This document shows positions 1-7,594 of a stretch of DNA of 20,167 bases, in pieces. The position numbers and the translations under genes are program-made. Position 1 is the stretch's first letter. Each line of letters begins with the position of its first letter. The stretch lies in contig JAVBNP010000200.1 of the NCBI GenBank assembly GCA_031551455.1, positions 1-20,167 of the forward strand, in the 5' to 3' direction. The notes beneath the pieces were generated by a model that did no database searches, had not been told where the DNA came from, and was given only the letters and a program-made list of their open reading frames with translations. The DNA is from JAIRLS01 sp031551455 (lineage in GTDB: Bacteria > Bacteroidota > Bacteroidia > Bacteroidales > UBA4181).

Positions 1-16
1 TATGTAAATAAGCATT

Positions 17-96
17 CAAACAAATACTTACGTACTTATTTGTCCACATATTCAAATACTTACACATGTATTTACTTACACAAACACTCAAATATG
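17..96. repeat. Octamer-phased iteron-like repeats
   Basis: The hexamer TACTTA starts at 25, 33, 57 and 73, so every interval is a multiple of 8 bases. CAAA-starting octamers at 17, 81 and 89 keep the same register. The 11-mer CAAATACTTAC occurs twice (21-31 and 53-63). Clustered short direct repeats in an A+T-rich, gene-free stretch near mobilization functions are typical of replication iterons, partition sites or relaxosome-binding sites. The assignment to any one of these is inference. No rep or par gene is visible in the window, though one could lie just to the left. Confidence 0.45.
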
Positions 97-404
97 TTAA
101 ATAACTAACTTATAATCAAATTGTTAAATTTATTTTTTGATCTTTGTTTTTAACCTTCAATAGTTCGTTAAATTTTAAAAATATCACATTACGTTAATTT
201 ATAATTTATTGGTAATGAGCGAATTGCGTATTTGACTTATCGATTTATATAACCGTGATTATCAGCGACATGAAAAAATTTAACAAACCATTGTAACCTT
301 ACAAAAGCTGGATATTTTAATACTTTCTAATGGGGTGGTCGCGATTGGCTTCGTTTGTCGTCTTTTTTCCAATTTGCTTATTAACAAAAATTTAACCTAT
401 GTCA

Positions 405-412
405 TATTTTTG
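405..412 (+). promoter_or_regulatory. Possible -7 promoter element TATTTTTG
   Basis: The octamer fits the Bacteroidota -7 consensus TAnnTTTG exactly. The nearest TTTG upstream (373-376) is about 28 bases away, longer than the usual 19-21, so the -33 part is not supported. If used, it would give a leader of about 240 bases before the mobilization gene, containing both hairpins. Confidence 0.3.
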
Positions 413-536
413 CTTTTTTATAAAATGACTTTTTAAAATGACTTTGGATCGGTCAATCAGATTTCGAAAATTCAGGGCAAAAATTCGAAGTAAAATTCGA
501 CTCATTTTTCATTTGCCCGTGCAAATGGCAAGTTGT

Positions 537-601
537 GTTTTGAAGCACAAAAAATGCTTTTTGTGCTTCAAAACTAACTTGCCCCCGACCCGCGTCGGGG
601 G
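537..601. other. Candidate oriT region: two strong hairpins upstream of mob gene
   Basis: A perfect 17-bp inverted repeat (537-553 with 558-574, arms GTTTTGAAGCACAAAAA, loop ATGC) is followed 7 bases later by an 8-bp GC stem (CCCCCGAC at 582-589 with GTCGGGGG at 594-601). From memory, very similar hairpin pairs sit directly upstream of the mobA genes of Bacteroides conjugative elements. Inverted repeats next to the nick site are a general property of oriT. The GC hairpin is followed by GTTTGC rather than a T-run, so a simple terminator is less likely. The nick site cannot be placed from the sequence. Confidence 0.5.
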
Positions 602-659
602 TTTGCAGATTTCCTCCAAAGTCGGAAATCTTGAGTATTAATTTAAAATTCTATTTGTT

Positions 660-1088
660 ATGGACAGCAACAGTAAAAAAGTTTACAAGGGAGGCCGCAA
701 ACCAAAAATTAACCCATGCAAAAATAGGTTTGTTTTTTATCTGGATGATGCGGATAGCCAGAAATTAAACGGCATGTTCCTGCATTCGGAGATGCAAGAA
801 ATGTCCCGTTTTCTCAGATCGGTGATCTTTAACAAACCGATTAAAGTGATAAAAATCGACAAAGCGACGCAGGATTATTACATGCGATTGACGAATTTGT
901 ATTCACAATTTCAGACGGTAGGCGTCAATTATAACCAAACTGTGAAGGCAATTAATGCCAATTTCTCGGAAAAAAGAGCTGCGATTTTACTTCGGCAACT
1001 GGAAAAAGCAACCTTTGAATTTGTCGCCATCAATCAAAAAGTTCTCGAAATGACGAAGGAATACAGGGCAAAATATCTGGATTTTTAA
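660..1088 (+). CDS. mobA: MobA/MobC-type relaxosome accessory protein
   Basis: A 142-residue protein of the size and layout of the small mobilization proteins of Bacteroides conjugative transposons (called MobA there, MobC family elsewhere). The basic N-terminus (GGRKPKINPCKNRFVFYL) leads into a ribbon-helix-helix-like segment (about residues 25-60). The C-terminal half carries the MobC-like hallmark with a VGVNYNQTVKAIN segment (about 87-99) and a final amphipathic helix. Such proteins bind oriT and help the relaxase nick DNA. In intact elements the relaxase gene follows at once. Here it is missing, and the next gene belongs to a defence operon, so this looks like a severed end of a mobile element. 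The ATG at 660 has no Shine-Dalgarno sequence, as is usual in this phylum. Confidence 0.75.
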   Translation: MDSNSKKVYKGGRKPKINPCKNRFVFYLDDADSQKLNGMFLHSEMQEMSRFLRSVIFNKPIKVIKIDKATQDYYMRLTNLYSQFQTVGVNYNQTVKAINANFSEKRAAILLRQLEKATFEFVAINQKVLEMTKEYRAKYLDF

Positions 1089-1151
1089 ATGTGATATATA
1101 GCACTTGGGGTTTGATAATTGTCATCGCATAAAATCCTCCTCGATTTACTT

Positions 1152-1180
1152 CTTCGTTTTGTACAACAAAACGAAGTTTT
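1152..1180. terminator. Perfect 11-bp hairpin with short T-run
   Basis: CTTCGTTTTGT (1152-1162) pairs with ACAAAACGAAG (1166-1176) around an ACA loop and is followed by TTTTC. It lies 63 bases after the mobilization gene stop, where a terminator for that gene would be expected. The T-run is short. The structure overlaps the proposed -33 box of the downstream operon, so it could also have a regulatory role. Confidence 0.5.
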
Positions 1181-1191
1181 CATTAGCTTTG
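1158..1191 (+). promoter_or_regulatory. Putative promoter of the Lamassu-type operon
   Basis: TTTG at 1158-1161 and TAGCTTTG at 1184-1191 match the Bacteroidota -33/-7 elements TTTG and TAnnTTTG, with a 22-base spacing that is one base above the usual range. Transcription would start near 1197 and leave a leader of about 90 bases before the ATG at 1286. Confidence 0.45.
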
Positions 1192-1223
1192 TAACTTATC
1201 TTGAATTGAAGTAGTTACAGGTT

Positions 1224-1240
1224 ATTATTTGATAAATAAT
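1224..1240. promoter_or_regulatory. Palindrome ATTATTT-GAT-AAATAAT, possible operator
   Basis: Perfect 7-bp arms around GAT lie between the proposed promoter and the start of the defence operon, about 45 bases before the ATG. A small dyad at this place could bind a repressor, but A+T-rich palindromes arise easily by chance and no regulator gene lies in the operon. Confidence 0.3.
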
Positions 1241-1285
1241 GTTGAGATATCTAACCGTAATTGTGATTGATAAATGCCTTGATTT

Positions 1286-2359
1286 ATGGAGTTTAACTTA
1301 TTAAGGGCGAATAATGGTGATGCTATTCACCTTAGATTTAAAGATGAAAATGGCGATTTTCGGAATATCCTTATTGATGGAGGGACATCTGATACTTATG
1401 AATTTAAGGATGCTACGGGTATACAGAAAGGCGAATTAAAACAAACCATAGATGACCTGAAAAACAGGAATGAGTTTGTAGATTTACTTATTATGACCCA
1501 TGTTGACGATGATCACATAGGAGGTGTATTAAAATGGGTTGAAAATGACTCGGATACAATAAATACAATAAAAAAAGTCTGGTTTAATTCGGGCAGACTG
1601 ATATCCGAGTATTTTGGCAAAGAAGAGATAAAGGAGAACCTACTTCGTTTGAAAGATAAAAGTAGCTTAAAAACAAGTATTAAACAAGGAATATGTTTCG
1701 AAGACTTTATAGAAAAAAACGCAATATGGGATAGGAAAATAATCAAGAGTTTGGATGAAATTCAATTATTCGGTTTAAAATTTACAATTCTTTCACCCTC
1801 GGTTAAGAAGTTAGAGTCACTACTTGTTAAATGGAAAAAAGAAGAAAAAAACCTGAAAACGTCCAAGAAAAATGATTACCGAATTAGTTTAAAAGAACTT
1901 ATCGAAAAAGACACGTTTGAAGGAGATAAATCTATACACAATGGAAGTTCTATTGCTTTTATTCTTGAATATAAAGGTAATAAAATGTTATTCTTAGGTG
2001 ATGCACATCCGCAAGATGTTGTTGATAGCCTGATGCAACTGGGATATTCGGTTGAAAAACCTATTGATGCAGCTTTTGTAAAGGTATCTCATCATGGAAG
2101 TAAGGCTAATACTAATGATAACTTGTTGGACTTGATTAATTCGGAACTTTTTGTGATAAGTTCCAATGGAAATATGCATCAACTTCCCGACAAACAATGC
2201 TTGGCAAGGATTATCAATCGGAAAAAAGAAGTAACCTTTTTATTCAATTATCCGACCATGATAAAACAAATATTTACCGATAAGGATATTGTCGAATTTC
2301 CAGGAGTCAAGGCATTACCTTTCAATAATCGTTTCGACTGGCAAAAATGGCTGGAATAG
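1286..2359 (+). CDS. lmuA: ComEC-like metallo-beta-lactamase-fold hydrolase, Lamassu-type effector
   Basis: A soluble 357-residue MBL-fold enzyme. Visible metal ligands are THVDDDHIGG (His72, Asp74, Asp76, His77), Asp239 in FLGDAH, and VSHHGS (His269/His270). The sequence opens with the ComEC-type strand pattern (NLLRANNGDAIHLRF, then NILIDGG at about 28-34). Families with this pattern cleave phosphoesters, often in nucleic acids or nucleotides; the substrate here is unknown. There is no membrane segment, unlike ComEC itself. It is the first gene of an operon with a protease, a small middle protein and an SMC-like ATPase, the order of the hydrolase-plus-protease type of Lamassu. Its stop lies 13 bases inside the protease gene, so the two are probably translated together. 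All metal ligands appear intact. Confidence 0.8.
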   Translation: MEFNLLRANNGDAIHLRFKDENGDFRNILIDGGTSDTYEFKDATGIQKGELKQTIDDLKNRNEFVDLLIMTHVDDDHIGGVLKWVENDSDTINTIKKVWFNSGRLISEYFGKEEIKENLLRLKDKSSLKTSIKQGICFEDFIEKNAIWDRKIIKSLDEIQLFGLKFTILSPSVKKLESLLVKWKKEEKNLKTSKKNDYRISLKELIEKDTFEGDKSIHNGSSIAFILEYKGNKMLFLGDAHPQDVVDSLMQLGYSVEKPIDAAFVKVSHHGSKANTNDNLLDLINSELFVISSNGNMHQLPDKQCLARIINRKKEVTFLFNYPTMIKQIFTDKDIVEFPGVKALPFNNRFDWQKWLE

Positions 2360-3618
2360 ATAAATTCAGGGATTTTACCGTAATGGTAGAAAATGGCAGC
2401 GGTTGTTTATTCCAACCAATGTCGGATGATTACACCTATGTACTTACTGCAAAACATGTCATTGAAGATTGTAATTCAATCAATATCGTTAGAAAAACGA
2501 TTAAGGATGGACAAATCATCTGTGAAACATTAGAAGTTATCGATCAACCTTTTATTAACCCAGTAGCAGATAAAGATGCCGCAATCATAAAAATTAAACG
2601 GGTAAATAATTTGGATTATTTATTGAGAGTTGATGATGTCTTCGAGAATAAAGATGAATATTATCTGTGTGGCTATCCAAATACCAGAGCAGACGATAAT
2701 GATGGATATCGTCACAATAAAACAACGGCGCAACATCAAAAAGAATCGGGGCACATCGAAGTAGAGTTAGAAAAATTTGTAACTTATGACGATGTTGTGG
2801 GGCAATCGGGAGGTGGTATCTTGAAATTTGATAGTGGTTACTATCTTATTGCTGGAATTCAGAAACAAATGTCTGTTGACGACAAACTTGAGAAGTTAAG
2901 CAGAATTGACTTCATGCCATTATCCTTTTTCGATGAAATTATCGAAAATAATTTAGACTCATTAGCAAGACTTTATCCGTCATTCATCGATTCATTCTTA
3001 AACTTACATGATAAGATATTCATTTTACATGACCTCCCTGCAAAAAAAGACTTGATAAGAAACTTTTTACACGGATTGGCAAAAGACCTTTGCAAAGAGT
3101 TTACCCCCAAAAAGATATTGGATGCTTATAATGACTCATTTGTTATAGGGGATAAAAGCCTTGTACATTGCGAATACTTATGGATTTCTTTTCTGGAATT
3201 ACTTGTTTTTAAGCAAATTCATACACAAGACCAACTAACTTTAGCTGAACTAAAAAATATTCATAAAAAATGCAAGTTGTTTTTTGGCAAATCAAAAAGA
3301 TGGACAGATTTGGCAGAAAAAATTTTCAAAGCAGACCTGTCGGAGATAGAGAAAGGAGGACACTTAATTGTTGCTGCTTTGGGAGATCCTAAACCAACAA
3401 TGGTAACGTTATCCTCCCAAATTGTATGTGATATTTGTAATGTCCCTATAAAAGAAATGACAATACACTCTACTATACAAAATCCTTTTGAAGATTATAC
3501 GATTAAACACATATATGTCATACAGGCACACATTATCAATAATTGTACTTCGTTTCTTAATGCAAACGCGGTCAATATTCATGACATTCTAAAAAAAGAA
3601 ACCAATGGAATACTATGA
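2347..3618 (+). CDS. lmuA: Trypsin-like serine protease with C-terminal adaptor region, Lamassu-type effector
   Basis: A 423-residue protein with two parts. Residues about 10-195 form a chymotrypsin/HtrA-type protease. His37 lies in TAKHVIE, Asp77 in DKDAAIIKI and Ser154 in GQSGGGI, so the whole triad is present. Residues about 205-423 are a mostly helical region without catalytic motifs, and I infer it is the C-terminal domain that docks effectors on ABC-three-component systems. There is no signal peptide, so it should act in the cytoplasm, unlike DegP-type proteases. The gene overlaps the hydrolase gene by 13 bases and the next gene by 14. By family analogy, sensing by the ATPase would release proteolysis of a host or phage protein. 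The target cannot be deduced. Confidence 0.82.
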   Translation: MAGIDKFRDFTVMVENGSGCLFQPMSDDYTYVLTAKHVIEDCNSINIVRKTIKDGQIICETLEVIDQPFINPVADKDAAIIKIKRVNNLDYLLRVDDVFENKDEYYLCGYPNTRADDNDGYRHNKTTAQHQKESGHIEVELEKFVTYDDVVGQSGGGILKFDSGYYLIAGIQKQMSVDDKLEKLSRIDFMPLSFFDEIIENNLDSLARLYPSFIDSFLNLHDKIFILHDLPAKKDLIRNFLHGLAKDLCKEFTPKKILDAYNDSFVIGDKSLVHCEYLWISFLELLVFKQIHTQDQLTLAELKNIHKKCKLFFGKSKRWTDLAEKIFKADLSEIEKGGHLIVAALGDPKPTMVTLSSQIVCDICNVPIKEMTIHSTIQNPFEDYTIKHIYVIQAHIINNCTSFLNANAVNIHDILKKETNGIL

Positions 3619-4177
3619 GATGTTTCCCGAGTTTGCAGATCAACTCAAAGAAGAGTATGGTTTGCATGATATGAAAATAATAAAAACCAAATATATAGCC
3701 GAGTATTATTCTGTCTTTATCATCACGCCTACAGAAAAGTTACTTGAGGATATTTGGGAAAAGCTGAATAGTACTATTGCTGTTGAGTTAACCCCTCATT
3801 TTAATACTGAATATGAATTGTGGAACATGTACTTATTCTTTTTATCACAAGAAGATATATCAAACACGTTGAAATTCAAGATTGAACATAACAAATTCTC
3901 CAGCAGGAAAATTGTTGCTGACGTAAAAAGTACAGGATTAGATATGGTTACTATTGATCAGTTAATATCAAAATACATTACAAATGAGGATATAACAATT
4001 TCCGAAGTCGACAACCTTCCCCAAACAAAAGAAAATTCTTACTCTAATGACTCTACAATATATAAACTAATTGAGAAATGTAATCTCAAATCTACAAAGT
4101 CAGCAAATAAAGAAAATGTGGAAAAACTGTATTCCGAAATCATTAAAGAAATAAAACATGAAATTAAAAAAGGTTGA
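3605..4177 (+). CDS. lmuC: Lamassu LmuC-like / ABC-3C middle component
   Basis: A 190-residue acidic protein between effector and ATPase genes. Its position and size match LmuC, the middle component of ABC-three-component systems. The segment around LKFKIEHNKFSSRKIV (about residues 89-104) resembles the conserved core that I associate with these middle components. The C-terminal third is low-complexity and lysine/glutamate rich. It has no enzymatic motif and probably bridges the effector and the ATPase. The start at 3605 overlaps the protease gene by 14 bases. An alternative ATG at 3620, just after the protease stop, would shorten it by five residues. The assignment rests mainly on context. 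Confidence 0.7.
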   Translation: MEYYEMFPEFADQLKEEYGLHDMKIIKTKYIAEYYSVFIITPTEKLLEDIWEKLNSTIAVELTPHFNTEYELWNMYLFFLSQEDISNTLKFKIEHNKFSSRKIVADVKSTGLDMVTIDQLISKYITNEDITISEVDNLPQTKENSYSNDSTIYKLIEKCNLKSTKSANKENVEKLYSEIIKEIKHEIKKG

Positions 4178-7100
4178 AATACAGGCATTCAGAGCTTACA
4201 AAGATAAAAGCGACGGGACATTTGATTTTACAACCGAGACAAATGAAATTGCCGATTTTATATCAATATACGCTCCAAACGGTTTCGGAAAAACTTCGTT
4301 TTATGATGCTGTAGAATGGGGGTTTACGAATAATGTGAGCCGTTTTCTCAGACGGACAAAAGACAACCTTAATTCTGCAAAAGCAGGAGATGCCGACCAT
4401 ATTTTGCGAAATCAATCAGCATCTAAAGAATTAAAAACTTTCGTAAATTTATACATGATGTCCGACTCCCAACCAATTGGGCAGGAAATGAAACCTCTTA
4501 AAAAGAGACAACGAGATATTGGATTTAAAGAAAGTGACACAACTCCAGGAACCGAATATTTTCGAGATGTACTGCTGGCTCAAGAATGGATTGATGCATT
4601 TTTAAAAGAAGATGATGCTGCGGAACGATATGAAAAATTTATAAAATCATTTGGGGATGTTGCGCTTGATAATAAGTATAAAACAATAACCGAACTCATA
4701 AAGCAAAATGAAGTAGAGATCAAAAAAATAGAAGAAAGGCTGAAACCGATACAAAAAAGTATCAACTTCGATTTTGATACTGAAATTTTAGTTAAGATTA
4801 ATGCTGAGATTAACGAACTAAACATTCAAGGAGAGAAAATGCCTGTTGTTCGTCCCGAATTTACAGATAAAGAATTATTACTTCTCTCAAACTTAATAAG
4901 TGATCGTTTATCTGAATTAGAATTTGAACTTTCAAAAATTCAAGAAAAAATAAAGAAAATTGACTCAGCCGTTACTGGGAATAATGAAAATAATATCGGT
5001 ATAGAAGACTATTTTGCAAACAAAACGAAAGTAATAGATTTTCGTAAAAAACTATCCGTTTGGAAGTCAATAAAAAATCAATTTGATCAACAACATAAAG
5101 AAGAAACATTAAAGGCAAGTAAAGAAGAAGAGTTAAAGCATTTTATTGAAATACAGGACTCTTTTGTGATTATGACGAATATCTACCCTAAATATGAAAT
5201 AGTAAGCAAAGCGATCGGGGAGATCAATATATCAATCAATGAAGAGCTTAAAGAACTTAAAATAGTTGGAGAAAGCCTTGATTTAACACTCAAACGCCAA
5301 AATGAAATAAAAGCAAAATCAGAAATTGAAAATAAAAATTATCAGGAATTACTGTTAAAGCAATCGAGAATGCCCATTCTTGGTAAAGGATTAACTGAGA
5401 AGGTTAAAGCGCAGAAAGAATTATCAGGAAAAATAATCAACACGACGGAATCCAAGTCTGTAACAGACAAAGAGATAGTAACTCTTGACACAGATATTAG
5501 TGAATGGCAAGAAATAATCAATCAACTTTTGATAGGAAATTATCAAAGTCATCAAAGTATAGAAAATGAAAAAATAAAACCGTACATTGAAGATATAACT
5601 AAACTATACGAGCGTAATATTCAAATTAATAACGCATTGGCAAAAATAGAAAAAATAAAGACAGAAATAAGTAATGTCGACACACTAAACGAAGAGATAA
5701 AACAGCTTATTACGAAAGGATCGGATATTGTCAACAAACACGAATTTGCTGTTTGTCCCCTTTGCAAATATGAATATGATAGTTTCTCAACACTATCCAA
5801 GCGGATTTCAAATAATACATTTTTATCCGAAAGAGCAAAAAAACTTTTTGAAGAAAAAAGTGAGGAAGAAAAAAATCTGAGTCAATTATCAAAAGAACAA
5901 GAAGCACAAAAGAATATATTAGTGGATAGCCTGAAACTCATAGCTAATGACCTTTCTGAAAGATTATCCATTCTAAAGAAAACAATAGAAAAAAATGTTA
6001 AAAACATCAAGGAAAATGAAGAAAACGTTAAAAAACTGAATGATGAAATTTCTAACATTACTAAAGAAATAGGAGGAGATAACATTGATGAGATGGCAAC
6101 CGTCCTGAATGAAAAAATTGAGGCATCCGTTAAGTTGTTGGATGAATTTAATGGACTGCTTGAAACGATTAATGCAGACAAACTGGGAGTCGAAGAAAAA
6201 GTAGCTAAAACAAAAGGACAAATCCAATTGTCGGAAGAAAAAATAGCCAAACTAAAGGAAGATGATGATTATATAAAGATATTGGATTTTGCTAAAATGT
6301 CACAAATCGGCGAATCAGAAATTAAGTCTTTACTTGAGAAACAAAAAGATGAACTCATATCAAAAATAGGTGCTTTAAACAAAGACATAAAAGGCCTTAC
6401 AGAATCGTTAAATTTACGAAAAGAACAAATTGAAAACTTTGATTTTGAAACTGTTATTTCTGAAATTGAAGAAACAACGGAAAAATTGAGGTCTTCTGAA
6501 AAAACACTTCATACATTCGAGTATTTGATGAAATCAGAATTTGAGTTTGATTTGTCAGATAAAGAAAAAGAAACCGTAAATCGCTTTTTGGAAAGTCAAA
6601 AAACACAATGTTGCAGCAGAATAAATACAATTGAGAACGTCATTAAATCGTTTCATAAGACAAGAGAATATAAGGAACATGTGGTGCCATATTTAACACA
6701 CGAAAAGTTAGAAAAGGACAAAGAAGAGTTGTTGAAACAGAAGGCTTTTTTCATGAAATCTGTTTTGCCCGAATTGGAACAGGAAAAGAAAAAACTGTCT
6801 GACTTCATAAGCAGGCAAATTGAGTCTTTTTTTCACGGCAAGCTGATCAACATGCTTTATCAAAAGATCGATCCACATCCCACATACAAAGAGATCGGAT
6901 TTAGCTGCGATTTTAACAGTGATAAGCCGCGTCTAAACGTGTTTGTTGCTGGCGAAAATGGTAATAATCCTATCCCGCCTACCCTTTACTTTAGTACGGC
7001 TCAATTGAATATTCTGAGTTTGAGCATATTCTTGGCAAAAGCCCTAAATGTTAAGGATAATAATGGAAATTCTGTAGATTGTATTTTTATTGACGATCCT

Positions 7101-7295
7101 ATCCAATCAATGGATGATATTAACATACTTTCTACAATTGACCTTCTAAGAAGTATCACGGTAAACATGGGAAAACAAATAATATTGGCAACTCACAATG
7201 AAAATTTTCAAAACTTATTGAAGAAAAAAATGCCCTCAAATATTTACAAGTCAAAATTTATTGAATTAGAATCATTTGGAAAGGTAAAGCAATAG
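4158..7295 (+). CDS. lmuB: Lamassu LmuB-like SMC/Rad50-type ABC ATPase with zinc hook
   Basis: A 1045-residue SMC/Rad50-like ATPase. The N-terminal half-site has an FRAY segment and a Walker A (APNGFGKTS, residues 39-47). Two long coiled-coil arms (about 170-520 and 560-880) flank a zinc-hook CPLC at 533-536. The C-terminal half-site has a signature-like FSTAQ (945-949), Walker B IFIDDP (976-981) with a following SMDD D-loop, and a switch histidine in ATHNENF (His1013). In Lamassu the SMC-like protein is the sensor that detects foreign or abnormal DNA ends or structures and triggers the effector. The gene overlaps the middle component by 20 bases. All ATPase motifs appear intact, so the system looks functional. 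RecF/Rad50-like repair proteins are the alternative, but the gene context argues against them. Confidence 0.85.
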   Translation: MKLKKVEIQAFRAYKDKSDGTFDFTTETNEIADFISIYAPNGFGKTSFYDAVEWGFTNNVSRFLRRTKDNLNSAKAGDADHILRNQSASKELKTFVNLYMMSDSQPIGQEMKPLKKRQRDIGFKESDTTPGTEYFRDVLLAQEWIDAFLKEDDAAERYEKFIKSFGDVALDNKYKTITELIKQNEVEIKKIEERLKPIQKSINFDFDTEILVKINAEINELNIQGEKMPVVRPEFTDKELLLLSNLISDRLSELEFELSKIQEKIKKIDSAVTGNNENNIGIEDYFANKTKVIDFRKKLSVWKSIKNQFDQQHKEETLKASKEEELKHFIEIQDSFVIMTNIYPKYEIVSKAIGEINISINEELKELKIVGESLDLTLKRQNEIKAKSEIENKNYQELLLKQSRMPILGKGLTEKVKAQKELSGKIINTTESKSVTDKEIVTLDTDISEWQEIINQLLIGNYQSHQSIENEKIKPYIEDITKLYERNIQINNALAKIEKIKTEISNVDTLNEEIKQLITKGSDIVNKHEFAVCPLCKYEYDSFSTLSKRISNNTFLSERAKKLFEEKSEEEKNLSQLSKEQEAQKNILVDSLKLIANDLSERLSILKKTIEKNVKNIKENEENVKKLNDEISNITKEIGGDNIDEMATVLNEKIEASVKLLDEFNGLLETINADKLGVEEKVAKTKGQIQLSEEKIAKLKEDDDYIKILDFAKMSQIGESEIKSLLEKQKDELISKIGALNKDIKGLTESLNLRKEQIENFDFETVISEIEETTEKLRSSEKTLHTFEYLMKSEFEFDLSDKEKETVNRFLESQKTQCCSRINTIENVIKSFHKTREYKEHVVPYLTHEKLEKDKEELLKQKAFFMKSVLPELEQEKKKLSDFISRQIESFFHGKLINMLYQKIDPHPTYKEIGFSCDFNSDKPRLNVFVAGENGNNPIPPTLYFSTAQLNILSLSIFLAKALNVKDNNGNSVDCIFIDDPIQSMDDINILSTIDLLRSITVNMGKQIILATHNENFQNLLKKKMPSNIYKSKFIELESFGKVKQ

Positions 7296-7393
7296 CTTAC
7301 AACAGGTATGTTATATTAGAAGTTTATATGGCTTTTTAGGTATTGAGGGGATATCGATGGTACTACAGAACAAGTCATTTCAAATAGCAAGTA

Positions 7394-7576
7394 CCTACAG
7401 ACGGTAAAATCCAAATGCAAAGGTGTTTCGTGTTCTTAACGGCCGTTCAAGTTCGGTGCCCTTCGAGTTTTGCAAAAAATCTTCCTCTCCCTTCGGTCGA
7501 GCGTATTTTTTGCAAAAAACTTGATCGGCCTAAACACTACACCTTCTTGCATTCGGATTTTTAACCGCCTGTAAGG
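7394..7576. repeat. 183-base nested imperfect hairpin, attC-like/cassette-end repeat
   Basis: The left half, read inward from CCTACAGACGGT (7394), matches the reverse complement of the right half ending at GTAAGG (7576). The match continues through AATCC-AATGCAA and AGGTGT blocks to GGCCG-TCAAG, with small gaps. Near the centre is a perfect 13-bp pair, TTTTGCAAAAAAT (7468-7480) with ATTTTTTGCAAAA (7505-7517). The outer ends (CCTACAG / CTGTAAGGC) vaguely resemble integron attC core sites, but the canonical GTTRRRY is not exact. The loop side carries CTCCCTTCGGTCGAG. Similar long TTTTGCAAAA hairpins occur between genes in many Bacteroidota; I recall this rather than having checked it. Confidence 0.6.
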
Positions 7577-7594
7577 CATAACCCGAATAAAAAA

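Larger units (their letters stand above)
1..659. other. A+T-rich non-coding mobilization leader region
   Basis: I see no credible gene here. The open frame at 438-641 is made largely of the inverted repeat at 537-574 and a GC hairpin, has an unnatural composition and resembles no family. The stretch holds octamer repeats (17-96), a 12-base direct repeat TAAAATGACTTT (421-432 and 434-445), a possible promoter near 405-412 and the two hairpins listed separately. It probably contains the transfer origin that the downstream mobilization gene acts on. Confidence 0.5.

Noticed and set aside
438..641. Open frame of 67 codons before the mob gene
   Set aside because: Most of it translates the 17-bp inverted repeat and the GC hairpin; the product looks like no protein family and the region fits a non-coding transfer origin better.
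4158..7295. Reading the SMC-like ATPase as a housekeeping RecN/Rad50/SbcC protein
   Set aside because: No SbcD/Mre11 nuclease is adjacent, and the overlapping middle-component and effector genes fit the Lamassu/ABC-3C arrangement.
7394..7576. CRISPR array or insertion sequence
   Set aside because: There is one structure only, no regularly spaced direct repeats, no transposase frame and no target-site duplication.
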